Shown: one piece after another, positions 5,372 through 6,763 of the stretch
Layout: every line of letters starts with the position of its first letter
How positions within the stretch are numbered: position 1 is the first letter of the stretch
Origin: Candidatus Cloacimonadota bacterium
Lineage (GTDB): Bacteria; Cloacimonadota; Cloacimonadia; Cloacimonadales; TCS61
Direction: 5' to 3'
Assembly: GCA_027858325.1 (NCBI GenBank)
Contig: JAQICU010000119.1
Span: 1-6,763, forward strand
Length of the DNA: 6,763 nucleotides
Position numbers and translations under genes: made by a program
The notes under the pieces: model-generated
The model's database searches: none
What the model was told of the DNA's origin: nothing
Seen by the model: the letters and a program-made list of their open reading frames with translations, nothing else

Positions 5372-6136
5372 ATGAAAATTAGTGCATCATTGATCCGGGC
5401 AGTTATTATTATAATTTTACTTATAATTGTGATTAGCGATTTTTTCTACATTAAATACTTAGAAAAAAAAATGAATAATATTACTATCCTAACAAGTGAA
5501 GCGGATTCTATGGTTGCGGTTAATCCATCTTCATTCAAAGAACCGGTGGTAGTTTTTACTGCAGATTTCATAGATAAATTCTATCATTACAGTTCCCCCT
5601 TTAAAGATGAAATGGATTTTAATGAATTAATAAAAGAATATATCAAAAATCGTTGGTCAGATCATTATGGTTGCGGACGTGGAACTCGTGAACGTAAAAG
5701 GATTCATGAAGGCATTGATCTTTTTGTTCCTGAAAATACACCAGTTTATCCGCTTACGAATTTTGGAATCGTTACAGAAGTAAGCGATAATTCGCATTAT
5801 CTGGTGCAAGTTCAATATGAAAAACCGAGTGGGATTATCGATTCAATAAAGATTGAGTACGGCAAAACTATCAGGATACTTTATCCGGAGGGAATTGAAA
5901 GTATTTATACGCATTTGAACGAAGTGTTTGTAGAGCTTAACCAGAAGGTGGATAGAAATACGGTGGTCGGGCTTACCGGACTTACCGGCAATATCCGCAA
6001 TAGCGGAAAGGCTTCCCATCTGCATCTGGAATTGCGTGACAGTATGAACAGATCATTTGATCCTAGGAACAGGCTCAGATTTGATCAGAATTCTGCTGCA
6101 AATTTTATTAAGCATATTAATATTGGTGATGAATAA
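5372..6136 (+). CDS. Membrane-anchored M23 (LytM-type) peptidase
   Basis: 254 residues. A hydrophobic helix (about 8-26, RAVIIIILLIIVISDFFY) acts as an N-terminal anchor or uncleaved signal. A short segment (27-105) links it to an M23 domain (about 106-235). All zinc and catalytic positions of an active M23 enzyme are present: HEGID (H112, D116), YTHL (H181) and the HLH motif (H216, H218) in SHLHLELR. Family knowledge: M23 enzymes cleave peptide crosslinks of peptidoglycan. The anchor predicts an extracytoplasmic, inner-membrane location in a diderm. There is no coiled coil as in EnvC or NlpD, so a simple amidase-activator role is less likely; the intact residues favour real hydrolase activity. 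The start ATG 5372-5374 has AAGAGG 4 nt upstream. It is divergent from rplM across 201 nt. An AT-rich -10-like TATAAA (5334-5339) lies upstream without a convincing -35 box. The stop is TAA 6134-6136. Confidence 0.92.
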   Translation: MKISASLIRAVIIIILLIIVISDFFYIKYLEKKMNNITILTSEADSMVAVNPSSFKEPVVVFTADFIDKFYHYSSPFKDEMDFNELIKEYIKNRWSDHYGCGRGTRERKRIHEGIDLFVPENTPVYPLTNFGIVTEVSDNSHYLVQVQYEKPSGIIDSIKIEYGKTIRILYPEGIESIYTHLNEVFVELNQKVDRNTVVGLTGLTGNIRNSGKASHLHLELRDSMNRSFDPRNRLRFDQNSAANFIKHINIGDE

Positions 6137-6172
6137 AAGCCAATATATTAATTCAGCAAAATAGAGTGTTTT

Positions 6173-6281
6173 TGTCATCCTGAGTGTCCGGCAGTACCGG
6201 ATTTATCGAAGGATAATAAGAGAGTGAAAATGTTGTGCACTTTCCCGAATTATTAGGATTTCACTCCTAGTCAGCGTGACA
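6173..6281. repeat. REP/MITE-like inverted-repeat element ('gtcatcctgag' type)
   Basis: A 109-bp stretch in the gap between the M23 peptidase and lipoprotein genes. Its ends are imperfect inverted repeats: TGTCATCCTGAGT (6173-6185) and the complement of 6269-6281, TGTCACGCTGACT, 10 of 13 matching. The left half is a compound hairpin, with ATCCT (6177-6181) pairing with AGGAT (6210-6214) and TCCGG (6187-6191) with CCGGA (6197-6201) around CAGTA. The right half has AGTGAAA (6223-6229) opposite TTTCACT (6259-6265) and an alternative TAGGA/TCCTA hairpin (6254-6258 with 6265-6269). There is no coding capacity and no clear target-site duplication. The left-end motif resembles a widespread short intergenic repeat that I know from many genomes. 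Its copy number here cannot be seen from one window. Confidence 0.6.
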
Positions 6282-6336
6282 GATAGTTTACTTGAATAAT
6301 TTTGCAGAACATAAAAACGAATATTAAGAGGAGAGT

Positions 6337-6763
6337 ATGATGAAAAAGATAGGTTTGTATTTAGTTGTGTTAATGATATTATTATCAGGTTGTGCAGTAA
6401 TGAATACTTCCATGATGGAAACGGCAGAAACCTCTAAACCGGGTCATCCCAAATTTGGAGTTGAATATGGTTATGGCCTGGATCTGACTACAACTATGCT
6501 GATTACAAGCATAGATCCTGATTCCACTAATTTCAATGCTAAAAGATTGCTTTCTTTACCAGTTTACGGTATGAAAGCCGGATTGGGATTAACAGATGAT
6601 ATGGACATTAACGGAAAAATTTGGGTGTCGTTTGGTGGAGCCGGGTGCAAGGTGTATCTGAAACATCAGTTGCCAACGGATAATGAAAAAACTTCGATTG
6701 CTATAATGCCGGGACTAACTTATGTTACCACAGACTCTGATGAAGAGGATGAAGGAGATGATT
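6337..6763 (+). CDS. Putative lipoprotein, 5' part only, function unknown
   Basis: The frame is open from ATG 6337-6339 to the window end, with 142 codons visible. A second ATG follows at once (6340). The ribosome-binding site AAGAGGAG (6326-6333) is 3 nt from the first and 6 nt from the second, so the start may be either. The N-terminus is a lipoprotein signal: MMKK, a hydrophobic stretch, and the lipobox L16-S17-G18-C19, so Cys19 should be lipidated after signal peptidase II cleavage. The mature part has alternating short strands rich in Gly and aromatic residues (FGVEYGYGLDL, VYGMKAGLGLTDDMDINGKI, IAIMPGLTYV). This pattern resembles the strands of outer-membrane beta-barrel or porin-like proteins, but I do not recognise a family. 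The visible end is strongly acidic (DSDEEDEGDD). It lies downstream of the repeat element and in the same direction as the M23 gene, and could have its own promoter. Confidence 0.8.
   Translation, partial: MMKKIGLYLVVLMILLSGCAVMNTSMMETAETSKPGHPKFGVEYGYGLDLTTTMLITSIDPDSTNFNAKRLLSLPVYGMKAGLGLTDDMDINGKIWVSFGGAGCKVYLKHQLPTDNEKTSIAIMPGLTYVTTDSDEEDEGDD

Noticed and set aside
6120..6146. Hairpin ATATTGG/CCAATAT around the M23 stop codon as a terminator
   Set aside because: Only 7 AT-rich pairs, a 13-nt loop and no T run after it; too weak to call.

Overview
This window looks like ordinary chromosome from an AT-rich, Gram-negative-type (diderm) bacterium. Two things point to a diderm: a membrane-anchored M23 peptidase and a lipoprotein with a clear lipobox. 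The gene order rplM-rpsI-rpsB-tsf-pyrH-frr is common in the Bacteroidetes/Chlorobi/FCB-type lineages. The AT richness, a clostridial-type ferredoxin and a 'gtcatcctgag' repeat would fit an anaerobic candidate lineage such as Cloacimonadota. That placement is an inference from memory of gene orders, not a sequence match.

Layout, left to right. Positions 1-633 hold the 3' part of a GT-B glycosyltransferase on the plus strand. Its last codons double as a hairpin terminator that serves the opposite strand. Positions 656-5170 are a compact minus-strand block, transcribed right to left: rplM, rpsI, rpsB, tsf, pyrH, frr and then a 60-residue 2[4Fe-4S] ferredoxin. A TTGACA-type promoter lies just upstream of rplM. 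No terminator is visible inside the block, so one roughly 4.6-kb transcript is likely. A second, internal control point probably lies in the 133-nt gap before rpsB, which holds a structured leader and a weak promoter. Divergent from rplM, on the plus strand, are an M23 (LytM-type) peptidase (5372-6136), a 109-bp REP/MITE-like inverted-repeat element (6173-6281) and the 5' part of a lipoprotein gene that runs off the window (6337-6763).

The minus-strand genes supply the translation machinery: two ribosomal proteins, then S2 with its usual partner EF-Ts, UMP kinase for pyrimidine supply, and ribosome recycling factor. The flanking plus-strand genes concern the cell envelope. The most distinctive features are the S2 protein, extended by more than 100 residues made of a 28-residue Lys-rich tandem repeat, and the candidate autoregulatory leader in front of rpsB. 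I see no defence system, CRISPR array, prophage or other clearly new multi-gene system here.
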